This document shows, piece after piece, positions 1 through 11,520 of a DNA stretch of 64,000 nt. The translations under genes were made by a program, and so were the position numbers. The stretch covers positions 379,774 through 443,773 of the forward strand of contig GG745343.1 of NCBI GenBank assembly GCA_000151295.1, given 5' to 3'. Below the pieces are notes generated by a model. That model was not told where the DNA came from. It saw only the letters and a list, made by a program, of their open reading frames with translations, and searched no databases. Source of the stretch: Allomyces macrogynus ATCC 38327 (taxonomy: Eukaryota; Blastocladiomycota; Blastocladiomycetes; Blastocladiales; Blastocladiaceae). Numbering within the stretch: the first letter of the stretch is position 1; each line of letters begins with the position of its first letter.

Positions 1-1691
1 GTTGGATCGCACGCACGAGAAAATAATGATATCGCGCTCCTGGCCCTGGAACCCGTCGATCGAATTGATGCTCACGATCAGCTTGTCCTTGATCACGAGC
101 ATGTTGTGCCGCGCGATCGTCTCGACGACGCGCGTGCCGGGTACTTTGGCGAGCACCACCTGGATCAGTTTGCACTGGTCGGAATACGGAGAGATCACGC
201 CGACTTCGACGCGCGTGCTCGTCGGCAGTGCTTTGGCGACTGAGACGAGCATTTTCTTGATGTACTCGGCCTCGATCGCGATTGAGTAGGACTGCGTTGC
301 ATTATCGCGCCATTCGGTGCCCTCGACATCAATGAACCAGTATGGCGCGAGATGCTCGCCGAGATCGTTCCACATCTGGTGGAACCTGACGCGACCGAAA
401 TCCAGGTGGTCCTTCAACTGGCCGGCGTAAAACTGGTGCCGCGGGAACGTGCTGATGTGCGGGTGCATGCGGTACTGCGTGTCGAGGAAGAAGGTCGGGT
501 ACTGCACCGTCTTGAGCCGCTCAAACAGCGACCGGTCGTACTTGAACCGCTTGGCCACGTCCGAGGGCACGACCGAAGGCATCTGCCGGTCGTCGCCAAC
601 GAGCACAATCCGCTGCAGCTTCGGAATCCGCAGCAGTAGGCACGTGTCGGCCTCGACGAGCTGCGCGGCCTCGTCGACGATCGCGGTCTGCACGGGGCCG
701 CTGACGCGCACCAACGACACCGTCGAGAACCAGATGAGCGTGTGCGCGCCAAACGTGATCATCTTTTCGCGATCCGACAGGCTGCACAGCGCGAGAATCG
801 GGTGCAGGTTGCCGTGCAGCCGCGCGAGCACTTGCTCGACGCGCCGCTTGGCCGTCAGGAACTGGTACTCGACGGGGTTGTAAAAGTGCGCGGGCTTGCG
901 GCCGTCGAGATCGCCGAGATCGACCAGACGTACTGCGCCGAGACGGACCACACTGTCGCGGCCTCGCGCGCCAGGTCCTGCAGGCCCGTACGCACGTCCT
1001 GCAAGACCGAGATGGCATCAACGAACTGCGTCGGCGCGAGCAGCGATGTCAGGACCGCGTCGTCGAGCCCCGCACAGCTTCATCCAGTCGGCGAGCCGAC
1101 TGGTCAGCGTCGACTCGTAACACGCCCACATGGCGCTCACATCATCGCGGTCCGGTTCCACGCCCGTCGCGACCTCGACCGCATCGCAGTGGTCGTCCCA
1201 GACGCGCTCGAAATTAATCAGCAGCGTGTTGGTCTCGGCGTAGACTTGCTCGATCGCGGCGCGCAGGCCGTGCAACCGCTTGGTGTGGCTCTCGACGTAA
1301 ATGAGCCGCAAATCGTCGTCGAGCCAAAGCCGCGCGGCGTTGCCGACGAGCGCCATGTCGCCGAGCCGGAAGAGCATGCCCCTGGGTGTGCTCACGCGTG
1401 CCTTTCGCGTAAACTGGATCAATCACTTGGCGTTCTCGGTCGCGGCCATGTTGGTCAGGCCTCTCACGAGACACCACTCGCCTTGCGCCAGCAGCTGCAC
1501 GATCATGCCCATGATGGTGCTGGTCTTGCCTGTAGAGTCGGTCGGAATCAGAGTTCAGATCACGGTCTCGCTGCCACCAACGAAAGCACAGAAAAACGCG
1601 TACTGGTACCTGGCGGCCCCTCGACGACAAACACCTTTTGCTGCTCCGCCAACAGCACATTCGAAATCGCGTGATCTGTGCGTTGATTCAT
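1..1691 (-). CDS. SF1 RNA/DNA helicase, UPF1/SEN1-like (C-terminal end outside window, frame-disrupted)
   Basis: This is a superfamily 1 helicase of the UPF1/SEN1 type, which would unwind nucleic acid using ATP. Read on the minus strand, the motifs appear in order: GPPG of the Walker A loop near 1620, DEAAQ (motif II) near 665, GDDRQMPSVV (motif III) near 590, LDTQYRMHP (motif IV) near 490, and GFQGQERDIIIFSCVRSN (motifs V/VI) at the very left edge, so the C-terminus lies outside. The first Met considered is at 1691, just ahead of the Q-motif-like segment, leaving almost no N-terminal domain; upstream exons may be missed. An intron interrupts the Walker A loop and the best join gives GPPGTSKT rather than GPPGTGKT. 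Between motif I and motif II the reading frame also shifts near 1073 and near 950 without a convincing intron. It is either an assembly-damaged gene or a decaying copy. The family call is secure; integrity is not. Confidence 0.75.
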
Positions 1692-2094
1692 CCTCGCACA
1701 CTGTACTTGACGGATATGCGGAAATCTGCGGCAAGTGTTGCAGAAAACGGACGGACGGTAAGCGGCGATGAGGTGGAGTAGCACAAAGCCTGGCGACATG
1801 AACGCTACACGAAAAAGCAGAGGAACAGAGACGCGTAGAAAGATGGATAACGAAATGGGGGCAAAGTATGATCGAAGGGTAGCAGCGGGCCCAACCGCTG
1901 GACAAAGAGGTATCAACTAAATGCAGCATGGTGCGTGCGAGTCGGTGAGAGATGACAAACATGGCACGAAAAACAAATAGAAAATGACGAGAATCTCAAG
2001 CGACGAAATAACCAAGCAACGATCCACGAGTGCCGCGGCGAGAAAAAAGACAACCGGGAGCGTGCAACGCATCAATCATTAAATCGTACGGCCT
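1692..2094. other. Intergenic, about 400 bases
   Basis: No convincing coding segment, RNA gene or repeat was seen. If the helicase has an N-terminal exon it would have to lie here, but no minus-strand reading frame resembles a helicase N-terminus. Confidence 0.4.
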
Positions 2095-2819
2095 TTAGAG
2101 CCCATCAGCGCCTGGACCGTGAATCGCCAGGCCAGCGTCGTCAGAATCCATCGGCTCACCGGCGTAGACGCCCGAGGACGATTCGTCAGAGGACGTATCG
2201 CAGACGCGGCGAGTGCGAGAGCGTCCCGTGACGATCGGGAGGTCATCGTCGTCATCGTCGTCATCGTTGGAAACAGCAGCCGGCCCGTCGTGCCTGCCCG
2301 CAACCGACCCGTCGCTTGCGTCCTCGCCGCCATCAGACCCATCCCGTCGTTCTCTGAGCCCCCGTCCTGCCTGGCGTCGTGGTCATGGCCATCATCGCCG
2401 TAACCCGTACCGACTTGGCTCCCTTCGCCGTCGAGCATCTGCACACTGACGTCGGGCGACGACAGTGTGTCCGAGTCCAAGGTATCCGAGTCGGTCAACG
2501 CACCCATGTCGTGCGACGTTTCCGTCTCACTCAACGTGGTCGACTCGAAATCCAAATCGTCGCTGGTCGACTGGCCCGCGCCAGATTCCTCCTCGTCGTC
2601 GTCGACGACAAAACCGTCGAGATGGTACCCATAGGACCCGCCGGTGGCAGCGTGCGCAGCACCAAGAGCGACCGGTGGGGCAGCACCGTCCTCGAAATCG
2701 TCATGACTCTCGTCGTCAGAACCGGCCAAGGACACGGCCGCAGCGCCGAGAGCGTGCGGCGCAGGACCCGCAGCGCAGGACCTGCCGCGAGAACCAACGC
2801 GAAAAGAACCACGTGCCAC
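2095..2819 (-). CDS. Acidic low-complexity protein, unknown function
   Basis: I do not recognise this protein. From a Met at 2819 the minus strand encodes a chain rich in Asp, Glu, Ser and Gly, including a VVDDDEEESG patch and many SD and TD pairs. After about residue 135 the acidic reading continues in another frame, with a run of eight Asp and a DTSSDESSSG patch, ending at a TAA at 2095-2097. A short intron around 2360-2420 could join the two frames. A Met at 2827 in a third frame opens a hydrophobic stretch (MSVWHVVLFALVLAAGPALR) that would make a good signal peptide, but it does not continue into the acidic frame without an intron I could not place. Candidate roles, such as a nuclear acidic protein or a secreted acidic protein, are guesses. 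Confidence 0.4.
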
Positions 2820-3106
2820 ACTGACATTATGCAGTCAACTCTCGGACAACGAGCACGCTTTCTCTTGCCCTCTCACTCCTCTCAGCGCAACCACAAACAC
2901 ATGTCGTGTAAATACTGAATAGCGATCTATTCGCCCCGCAACCCACACCGCCGCCCGTGCTGCAAGTCCGCCCCCTCCCACAAAGTCGGCGTCCCCGGCC
3001 GTCGGCCTTCCGCGGCGCGCGCGCACCTCCAGTCCGTCCCCGCCCCCTCCGCCCACACCTGCACGAGACGGCTCGCTTGCGCCCGCCCGGCCCCCACGAC
3101 TACGCG

Positions 3107-4506
3107 TCACAGCAGCCCCGCGTCCATGAGGCTGTTTTTCAGCACAATGTCGCGCACGGCTGCGAGCGTGAACTTGATTTGCGTCGTGTCGGTCGCGCAC
3201 GTCAAGTGCGTGTAGACTTCCTTCGACTCGGATCGGTTGAGCCCCTCGAACTTGTCTTGGAAAAACGCGACCGCGTCCTCGTACTCGGGGCCGTCCTCGT
3301 ACTCGGGGAACACGTCCGAGATTGGCGACGTCAGGATTTTTTCCTTGAACAGGTCGATCTACGGGTTACGGAGAGTGAGATGGGGTGGAGGAGAATGGAC
3401 ACGTCGTGGTACGCGCAGCCAAGAGCCGGCGCACAAGGGCGCGGATTGAGAGAAATGTACCTTGTTCAGGAACAGGATCATGCTCGTCTTGGTGAACCAC
3501 CGCGAATTGCAGATGCTCTCGAACAGCTGCAGCGACTCCTTCATTCGGTTCTGTCCGGGGCAACAGCGCACTCGTCAGTGGGGTGAACCGCGCACCGAAT
3601 CAAAAAGGTCGACACACGCACCACTGACTCGTCCTCGAACAGCTTCTGGTCGTACTCGGAGAGCGACGCCATGTAGACGATCGCCGTCACGTTCTCAAAG
3701 CAATGAATCCACTTTTTGCGCTCGCTTCGTTGGCCGCCCACGTCAAACATCCTAGACGTCCCGCAAGCGACATCAGTTGCAGCATCCACCTCCGGAGCGA
3801 CGGGTTCACCGGGACGTACCGGTACACCATGTTGTCAATGTTGAACGCCGTCTCGACAATGCCCGTGGTCTTGATGCGAGATCGCAATATGTCCTGGTCG
3901 GTTGGCACGTACCCGGGCTGCGTGATGCGGTCCATGTTGTCAAAGTAGCTACCGTTCGTTCGGTTGTTCGCCCACGGACCGTCGACGTCAGCGTGCGCGT
4001 ATTTCGCCATTCACAGCACACCAAACCACCACGTACTACTTGGCCGAGTCATTGAGCTGGTACTCCTTGGCGCGCGCAAACGCGTCCTTGACCCCCGAGT
4101 CTGCTAGCAGCGAGCGCATTGCCGTGACCAAGTCGGCGGGCACGTCGGTCGGCGCAATCACGCGGTTCACGTCCTTGACGGCCTCGACGTAGCTCGCGTT
4201 CCCCGCGTCGCCCAGCGGGACCCCGAGCCGCACCATGGCGTCGAGAATCGTGCGCATCGACTGGACCAGGTTATTCACAATGACCTCGCGAAACGACACG
4301 CGTTCCTGGTCGGTGAACCCGACGCCGTGAATCAGCTGCATCTGCTTGAGAATCGTCGACTTGCCGGACTCGCCCGTGCCGAGCAACAGCATCTTGATTT
4401 CCTTGCGTAAGCGCACGCGCTCGTCGCGCAACGACTTGTCAATGTCGTCGTTGATCGCCTTGGCCTCTGGCGAGGACGCCGCGACTTGGGACGACGTGCA
4501 GCCCAT
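3107..4506 (-). CDS. Heterotrimeric G-protein alpha subunit
   Basis: This is a GTP-binding signal transducer at the plasma membrane, coupled to seven-helix receptors. Five exons join cleanly: 4040-4506, 3820-3949, 3622-3751, 3461-3550 and 3107-3358, giving about 355 residues, the usual length. The N-terminus MGCTSS offers Gly2 for myristoylation and Cys3 for palmitoylation. The P-loop GTGESGKS, switch [10 protein letters not shown] with its catalytic Arg, switch [20 protein letters not shown] with the catalytic Gln, the FLNK/IDLF guanine-specificity motif (split exactly by an intron) and TCATDT are all present. The C-terminus ends DAGLL and lacks the Cys four residues from the end that pertussis toxin modifies in Gi proteins. 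An RGS-domain protein, its likely GTPase activator, lies about 15 kb away. It resembles fungal and animal Gi-like subunits; the exact subclass is not assigned. Confidence 0.96.
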
Positions 4507-5256
4507 GGTCGCGCCGGGTGGGGGTCGGCGGGTAAAGACGGTCGGCGGGCAAGAGGGCGAAGACAGGCCGAGGATTTGGTCGAGAATAGAGGCGCGTCGC
4601 GGGATGGACGGGGCGGAATGGAGCCGAGAACAGCGTCGCCGTCGCCCGAGTGCGAGCTGAGATCAAACGGTTGGTCGGTCGATCGGTCGAGGCCACTGGA
4701 TACCGCGCACAGGAACAAGGGGACCCGGCAACCGTCCGAGTGCTTGTCCACGGCGCAAGGCGCCGTGGAGCGGGGAGAAAGAGGTCGCGAACGGGCCAAA
4801 AGACGTAGCGAACACACGGAGTTGTCGCACGTTCCACGATCACGGCGCGACAGAGCGGAAGATTGGACAATGGCGTGTAGCGCGTAGCACGTTGTTGGGC
4901 GGGTCGGCGGCGAGCGGGTGACGAGGTCGTTGCCGTGATTAGGCTTCAGTACAAGAATTCGGGGCGCGGTTCAAGGGACCACGGCGGTCTCCGCTTGGCC
5001 GCGATCGTGTTGCTGCAAGTTAGATGGGAGTAGCGCGGCGCAAGGGGCACCAAGTCGCGGCGGCCATGAATGAGGGGGGGAACGTGTCGCCGTCGAGCAA
5101 AGAACGAGCTGGGATCATAAACGACGAAATATCACAGTCATGTGTGCCGAAAAACAAGACTCGCACGCCTGCTGAACGCGGTCATGTGTTTCTGGCTTTG
5201 CGGCACAAAAAGCGACGTTGCCAAACGATTTTTGTTGACGATCGTCGCCAACGGCC
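4507..5256. other. Divergent intergenic region between G-alpha and SOG2-like genes
   Basis: About 750 bases separate two divergently transcribed genes, so both promoters probably lie here. I saw no TATA box, RNA gene or repeat, and the short open frames have no recognisable content. Confidence 0.4.
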
Positions 5257-6894
5257 ATGTCGACGGCGTGCAGGCCGACAACGCCGACGTTCGCGGGGCT
5301 CTTGAAAGCACCGCACCCGCTGCACGCAACTGGCCGCAACATGGTCGCGCCGGTCCCCCTGCTCAACGTCAACTACGAAGGCCAGAACCTACAAGCCGTC
5401 CCGGCCGCCTTGCTCGCAGGACAACCAGCAACAGACGACCTGCATGATGGCCAGCTTTCTGCCGTCGCGCAGCGTCCACCTGCCGTCGCACGCTTGTCTC
5501 TCGCATACAACGCTTTGACGACGATCCCGGCCGAGTTATTCCTGGCGATCGCAACGCATCTCCGCGTTCTCCGCCTCGACAATAACTCGCTCGGTTCTCT
5601 TCCCGATTCGGTCCGTCGGGAACGGCGAAAATGCGGTCCTTCAACGGCGAGACCTGACGAATGCTCGATGGTAACGCAGATCGGCGCCCTCGTACACCTC
5701 GAAACGCTTAACCTCGCACACAACCGGCTCTTCCAGCTGCCCCGCACGCTCGGCCGACTGCGCGCGCTGCGCCACCTCTACCTCAACCACAACGTCCTGA
5801 CGGAACTGCCCGTGGCGATGCGGCATCTCGAGCAGCTCGTCACGCTCCAGGTCGACGGCAACCCGCTCTCGTTCCCGCCGCCGTACCTTTGGCGGCCCGC
5901 GTCGCCCGTCGTGACGCCGTCAACGAGCGGGATTGTTTCGCCCGCGACACGGTCGCGATCGGGTACTGCAAGCAGTACCGTGCCGCGCAGCGAAAGCATG
6001 GGGCGCGATGTGCGGAAAAGTGCGGTGCCGGCGTCGCGTGGGGATTTGGATCGCATGATTGTGGTCAACGTGCGGAATTATCTTCGGATTGCGGGTACGC
6101 ACGTGCGGTTTTGCTCCACAAGCGCACCCCGACCGTGCTGATGAAATCCGTCCATAGCTGCGTGCCATGCCGGCGACGACGACGACCTCGGTCTCGCCGA
6201 ACTCGCCCCACCCCCACGTCCCGTCGCGCCCACCTGCGGCGCAACCTCACCCACAACCGCACTCCGACCCATTGCCGCAACCCCCGCGCTCATCGACTCG
6301 CCCACGCTCCACCCCCGCCCCGCCGCCCCGATGCGCCTCGGGACCACCACCTCCCTCTCGGCACTCGCAGTCTCCACCGACGACCCAGACGACCCGACCC
6401 GCGCGCCCGCCGAACTCCGCGCCTTCCTGTCCGCTCTCTCCGCCGCGCACGCCGAAACCCCGCCCCTCGCCGCCGGCGCGCGGCGCCTTCTCGACGCGAC
6501 CGCGTCTCTTGCGTCCGCAGCCCTCGCGCTCGCGAACCAAGTCGGGAACGTCGAGCTACGTCATCTCGTGGGCGTGGTCGCGGGGGCGGCGCGCGCGTAC
6601 CTTCGCGGTCTCGGTCCATCAGCGTCGCACCGCGCGCGATCGGCCGCGTCGACGCCCGCGTTCCATGCGCTCGTCAAGGCGTGGCTCGCGGTGGTGGCGG
6701 CCACGCGGAAGGTGTTGCTGGTGGCGGCGGTAAGGGACCCGCGCGAGATTAAGGTGCTGGCAGCGGTATTGTTCCAGTGCGTGGCCGAGTGGAAGGTGTG
6801 TGCGGAGCTGGTCGCGCCGTTGGGGAGGGGGGAGGTGCCAGTGGCGGTTGCGGGTGAGGATGGAAGGGGGAGGGAGGGCGCATCCATGTCGTGA
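5257..6894 (+). CDS. Leucine-rich repeat protein, SOG2-like (RAM/MOR pathway)
   Basis: Fungal SOG2 is an LRR scaffold of the RAM network, which activates the NDR kinase Cbk1 in polarity and cell separation. Here the first part carries LRRs of the LxxLxLxxNxLxxLP type (for example HLRVLRLDNNSLGSLP and HLETLNLAHNRLFQLP), with an intron of about 60-70 bases joining LPDS to IGALVHLE in phase. After a low-complexity stretch a second intron joins NYLRIA to an Asp-rich segment leading into a helical domain. That domain contains LALANQVGNVELRHLVG, which resembles the conserved core of the SOG2 family (PF10428). Two in-frame starts are possible, 5257 and 5341 (MVAPVPLLN); the second has the better context and begins just before the first LRR. 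The total is about 500 residues, shorter than yeast SOG2. The LRR part is certain; the SOG2 assignment rests on the helical motif. Confidence 0.7.
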
Positions 6895-7316
6895 CTTTGG
6901 AATGATCATGATGCGCGTGATTTTTGACGATGCCGACCGTGGAGCGACCCATGAATGGACGATAATGATGAGCGCGATGGTAGGCCAAAAGTCTGCAAGG
7001 CCTCGTGCGTGTAGCATTCGGTTCCAAGTTTGGGTTCGAGCTCGCGCTTCCAGCAACACGGTGGAGAAGAATGCTGCCGTGCAAAACCTTTGATGGACAG
7101 GGGAGAATTCCGATAAATTATTGTTGGGCACCTCGTCACATCATTGAGAGGGAGGGAAGGTGCTCGCACCGACGCCAACGCAACCAGCAAATCAGAATTC
7201 CAATACAGAATGGGGGGCTCCGGGTATCGATGCGTGCAAAATCGTTCACGAAAAGCCAGCCCTACCGGCCGGCACACAGATTTCCATGACGGTCAGTTCC
7301 AAGACCGGCTGGCGGA
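6895..7316. other. Intergenic, convergent 3' ends
   Basis: About 420 bases lie between the 3' ends of the SOG2-like gene and the next minus-strand gene. The composition is less GC-rich than the genes. No RNA gene or repeat was seen. Confidence 0.4.
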
Positions 7317-8523
7317 CTATCGGAGAATATGGATGAGGACGAACTGTTCGCGCCATTCCCGATTAGTGAATGGGACATGCTTGATGAGCTGCTTGATCCG
7401 CGCCACGGTCGGTTTCGGGCGGCGCATTCTGCACATCACAGGGAGATCGGACTGGCGCGTCAGAATGAATTTGGCACCAGAAACTGCGCGTTCGTGCGCG
7501 TACCGCTCCTGTTCTGGTCCAATCATGTAGTCGAGGAATTGCTGCCGATACTTGCCCTCCCTCGAGTCGGGGCTGCGTTCTTGGTGCAGCGGAAATTGCC
7601 GATTGACGAGCACCAGCGTCTTCATGAACCGGTCTGCGCCAAAGGGGTCGTTGCGGGTCGCATGCTTGAGCTGAGCGAGCTGTCGGCCGAGTTTCTGTCC
7701 CGGAATCGCATGGTGAACGTGTCGCCGTACTTGGGGCAAAGCATCATAAATGATCTGTACAACTGCACGCAGTGCGAGCATCAGCTCGGCAACCTTGTCG
7801 TCGTACGCGATTTCGCCAGGCATCGGCCAGTACACGATTGGAAGCTCGTCGATATTCCAGAAAACGTCGTGGTCAGGCAGCATCTCGTTGACCCGGTCGA
7901 CAGCCTCCATCAGCGTCTCGGTTTGAATCCGATCCACGTCGCCCTCGACGCTGTCTGGGTCGCCCGCACAGGCCTCGTCCACCAGGCGGTTGAGCCAGCG
8001 ATGGAGGGAGCGACAATCGATCCAGTCCGAATCGTTGTAGCCATCACTGGGCCCGCTTATGACTTAATGCCCACGGTCGTTGCAGAAGGAGCCAAGCCGC
8101 GGCGAAGCGAAAGCACTTTGCGCGCAGTTGCAGATGGTCGAACGGATCTGCCGACTCGTTGTTGAGACAAGAAGAAGGCGGGTCGTGAGCGTGGAGACAG
8201 AGGTTGTTGCTTGCTCAAAGTTGATGGAGGTTTGATGTAAGTGGCAGGTATTAAACTCACTCGCCAGTACGAACATTTGAGGTCGTTATAATCGATGATG
8301 CTGTGCGTGACTGTCGTCGCCGCTGCCGCACGACGCGCAGGATAAACTTGTCGAGCGCGGCTACGGCTAGAGCATTTCCGTGCGTTTGGTGCCAAATCAA
8401 GACGCTTTCCGTGATCATAGAGCTCAGTGGGGCGGGAATAGTGCTTGTGGCGCTGCGGGAGTGTTGGCAATGGTGTTCGAGGACGGGCGGCTCAAAACAG
8501 GGTGGGGAAACAAGGGATATCAT
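7317..8523 (-). CDS. Hypothetical protein, two exons, unrecognised
   Basis: I do not recognise this protein. A 5' exon (8261-8523, Met at 8523) ends at a near-perfect donor, GTGAGT, and splices in frame to a second exon (about 7317-8054) through an AG at about 8055. The join reads RTG-D-GPSDGYND. The combined product is about 330 residues. Visible features are a helical segment ALAVAALDKFILRVVRQRRRQ followed by basic residues, a charged acidic stretch after the junction, and a basic C-terminal third with several Arg/Lys clusters. There is no signal peptide, obvious transmembrane segment or catalytic motif. The two-exon structure and a 220-codon open second exon argue that it is real. Function cannot be assigned. 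Confidence 0.5.
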
Positions 8524-9647
8524 TTTCGTGAATGCTTTTAGCCATTGACTGGCAGCTGAAGCCAAATCTGATGAGAAAGTATCGGATCGTGTGTTCAACG
8601 GTCACATCAAGTCAACTCCGCACGATGCGGATGCAACAAATCAGTCTCGGCACCATACATCAAAAAAAACGGTTGGGCGCGCGGGGGCTGCTGGAGTTTG
8701 TCTGGCAGGTGACAGCGGAACAAGCGCGGCGAGAGCAGCCAGAACTTGGCGTGTTGAACCGGGCCCGTCCATGTCATGCTGCACGGAGTCGAGCGAGTAG
8801 AAAGTGCGAACTTGATGAAACCAGTCGAGGTTGGTCATTTTGTCGAGAGGAGAATGAGCCGGTTCGACAGCAAATCAAAGCAAGGAGGAGCCGATGCGAG
8901 GATGCGAGTGGCAGGTGTTCAAGTCACAACTCCTCGACCTGCAGCTCAGCACTTTTGACCTTGACGGCCACGAACTGGAAAGTAAAGCCTCCGCCGGACG
9001 TGGAGAATAGGGGGTGTGAGCAGTCTGAAACAGTTCACCGCATCCGCTCTGTTTGGGTCTGACTCAATCGAGAGTTGGCGTGCACAGTGAAATTAGCTCA
9101 ATTTGCATCCTGTTCAAAAAGCAGCGCTCCGCCGATTTTATTGGTACCCGGAGATGCGCGCGAGATTCACGGCACCCGGCGCACAATTTATATGCGGGTA
9201 GTGGCCCTACCGCGCTGTCAAGAGACCGGGAGCGGCCACGAGCCCGTATCCGCCGTCGCGCGTGCGCCTGACGTGCAAAAACGGTTGAAAAAGTAGCCTA
9301 GGATATGCGCGCGGCGGTAAGGAACATGTTGCTACAAGTTGGTGGCCATCGGGTGGGTGGGTGTGAGTATTGTCGTGTTTTTACGACGGTGGTGTGTTGC
9401 GCGTGCATGGATTTGAAGGATCAGCTTGAGGGTGCATCTTTGGTGGTTTCTGAATCAGTTCGAGGTCGGTCAGATCAGCTTGACCTGCGAGACTTCCGCG
9501 AGACACTGAACTGATCTAAAATGGTGAACCGATCCGAACCGCGGCAAAAGTGAGCCTTGATCGTCTCTTTTCAACGACGCATAAAAGAAGGTCTTGAGGG
9601 AAACAATCGGAATCGTCTTCATTTCAAAATGAAAGTCCATCAAGTCT
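8524..9647. other. Intergenic, about 1.1 kb, no supported gene
   Basis: Both strands hold only short open frames with no recognisable domain and no consistent exon joins. The composition is lower in GC and CpG than the flanking genes. The part near 8524-8900 may be the promoter of the minus-strand unknown gene. Confidence 0.4.
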
Positions 9648-11178
9648 TCACGGCCGCCATTGCACGACCTGCATTGCCGATGCAGCAGCCTTGGCCACGG
9701 CACGGTTCGGGTGCGCCTTCAACTGCTCAATCTGTTTCGAGCGAAGCGTCGGTTAGAAGGTGAGCGACAAGAACATCAGCGGACTTGCGCAAGTAACGTA
9801 CCAGGCCAATCACGTCTTGGAACGCATACCGCGCCGTGTAATCTTCGGATATGGACGCAATCGCCTGTTCAAGCCGAGATTGAGCGGGTCAGTCCCGCTC
9901 GCGCTGCAGAAGTCTCGTGCGCATGTTGCACGTACTGTCAACGCATTCATCAGCAGCTCCTCGTCCTGGTCTTCGCCGACCATGCGCACGAGCTTTTCCG
10001 CGACCCCCCCGGCCACCAACTGCTGCTTGCTCGCGACGTGAATACTCAGCGCCATGGCCGCCTGCACCGCCGCCGCGCGCACGGCGCCAAACGGGTCGTC
10101 CATGGTCTCGACGAGCACGGGTACCAGGCCTGCGTCGTGCGCCTGCTTGGCGACATCGGGCAGTGTCGTGACGTGAATGCAAATGGCCGCGAGGTCCTCG
10201 GCCGCGGCCGCGCGCACAGCCTGCCCGCCGACATGCGACTTGAGCAACTTAGTCAGCGTCGTGAGTGCGCCGAGCTTGAGCGTGTGCGCGACCACGGGTG
10301 GCCCGCCGTGGTGAAAAAAGTGGAGGAGAGTCTCGAGAACGCGCGTGAGAAGCTGGTAGGACCGCGATTGTTCGGCGGTGACGGCGCGGAGAAGGTGGTC
10401 GATGACATGCGGTGAGGTCGTGTAGATCTGCTGCACCTCTGGAGCGCGGCAAGGAAGTCAGTTGTGACGACAAGTTGCGAGCCGACATTGGTTTGCAATG
10501 CGTACGTTCGGTACGCTGCGACAAGTTCCAAAGAGCCTGCAGGGCATGTCCACGGACGGCCTCCGCAGGGTCCGCGATGAGCTTGATCAAGGTCTCGACA
10601 TGGCTATGGCCGAGAACGGCAGCCCGACCTTGCTCATGTTCTGTCGCGAGTGGGCTGAGCGCGGTCAAAGAAATAGTCGCGCAAAACAACGACACGACGA
10701 TGAAAGCAGCCGGTACCCGTCAGCAACACGACAATTTCGACTGCTCGTGCACGAGCGAGCGACTTTGCGTGTGACAGTAACTGCGAGATGGCCGGGACCG
10801 CGCCTACGTTGAGCATGTCAGCACGCGCACGGCTCGAGCAGACAAAAAAATTCTTGGTTGGCACCTGCAACCAGCGCTTCCTGAACATCCACGGGCTCGT
10901 GCAATCGGCACGTCAGGGAATGAAGCGCCTGGAGCTGAAGCGCCTCGTCGGCCGACTGCACTTCGCCAATCTAGAACGGGATTGGCCCATACTTCATGGA
11001 TAAAGAGCCATCCTTTCGTCGGAATGCTTCCCGCAAGTGCCGAGAATGTGCTCAGTACCAGTTTCGGGATGGCACGGTGCCCAAACGCCCAGTTTTGTCG
11101 CGTCGGATCGTTGTATGTATGGCTGGCGGGGCTCGCTGTTGCCGTGGCCGACGGGGCAGTTGGTGCGGTTACTGGCAT
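9648..11178 (-). CDS. Armadillo-repeat protein, radial spoke head 14 (RSPH14/RTDR1)-like
   Basis: RSPH14 is an armadillo-repeat component of radial spokes in motile cilia and flagella. Seven or so exons join in phase from the Met at 11178 to a TGA at 9648-9650. The N-terminus has YNDPTRQNWAFGHRAIPKL, similar to the conserved DPT...AFGxRALPKL start of RSPH14. The middle is a chain of ARM helices (for example VETLIKLIADPAEAVRGHAL, then LGALTTLTKLLKS). The last exon ends AVAKAAASAMQVVQWRP, matching the character and position of the family's C-terminus. The deduced length is roughly 340-350 residues, close to the animal protein. It is divergent from the coiled-coil RING gene, with 342 bases between the start codons. 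Another ARM protein is possible, but the N- and C-terminal matches favour RSPH14. It implies a flagellated life stage. Confidence 0.75.
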
Positions 11179-11520
11179 TCTTGATTGGATTGCGTCCAGT
11201 TGCGGGTCGTGTCGGTGTTTGTAGCGTTGAAGAAGTCCTCGGGCTCGATAAATTTGATTCCCTCACATGACCGCGTCTGGTCAGATACCATCGTTGGCGC
11301 TGGGCAACCGCCGCGAACCTATCTCTTGCCCAGCAACGACAACGACTCGCGGAAAGCTCCAGCTAGCTGCACACTTTCGTAGGCGCTCTATTAGCGCTTC
11401 TTGGCTCGACTTGAGCCTCGGCGGACCGCTCACAGTGTCGATCCCTGCGCGACAAGCATCTGCCAACAGTTCCGACCAATCGCCAACGCTCGCCAGCACC
11501 TCGACCGAGCTTCCATCATG
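11179..11520. promoter_or_regulatory. Short divergent promoter region (RSPH14-like / RING coiled-coil)
   Basis: Only 342 bases separate the two divergent start codons, so the two genes probably share a promoter region and could be co-expressed. No TATA box was seen and no specific factor site was identified. This is inferred from spacing alone. Confidence 0.4.
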
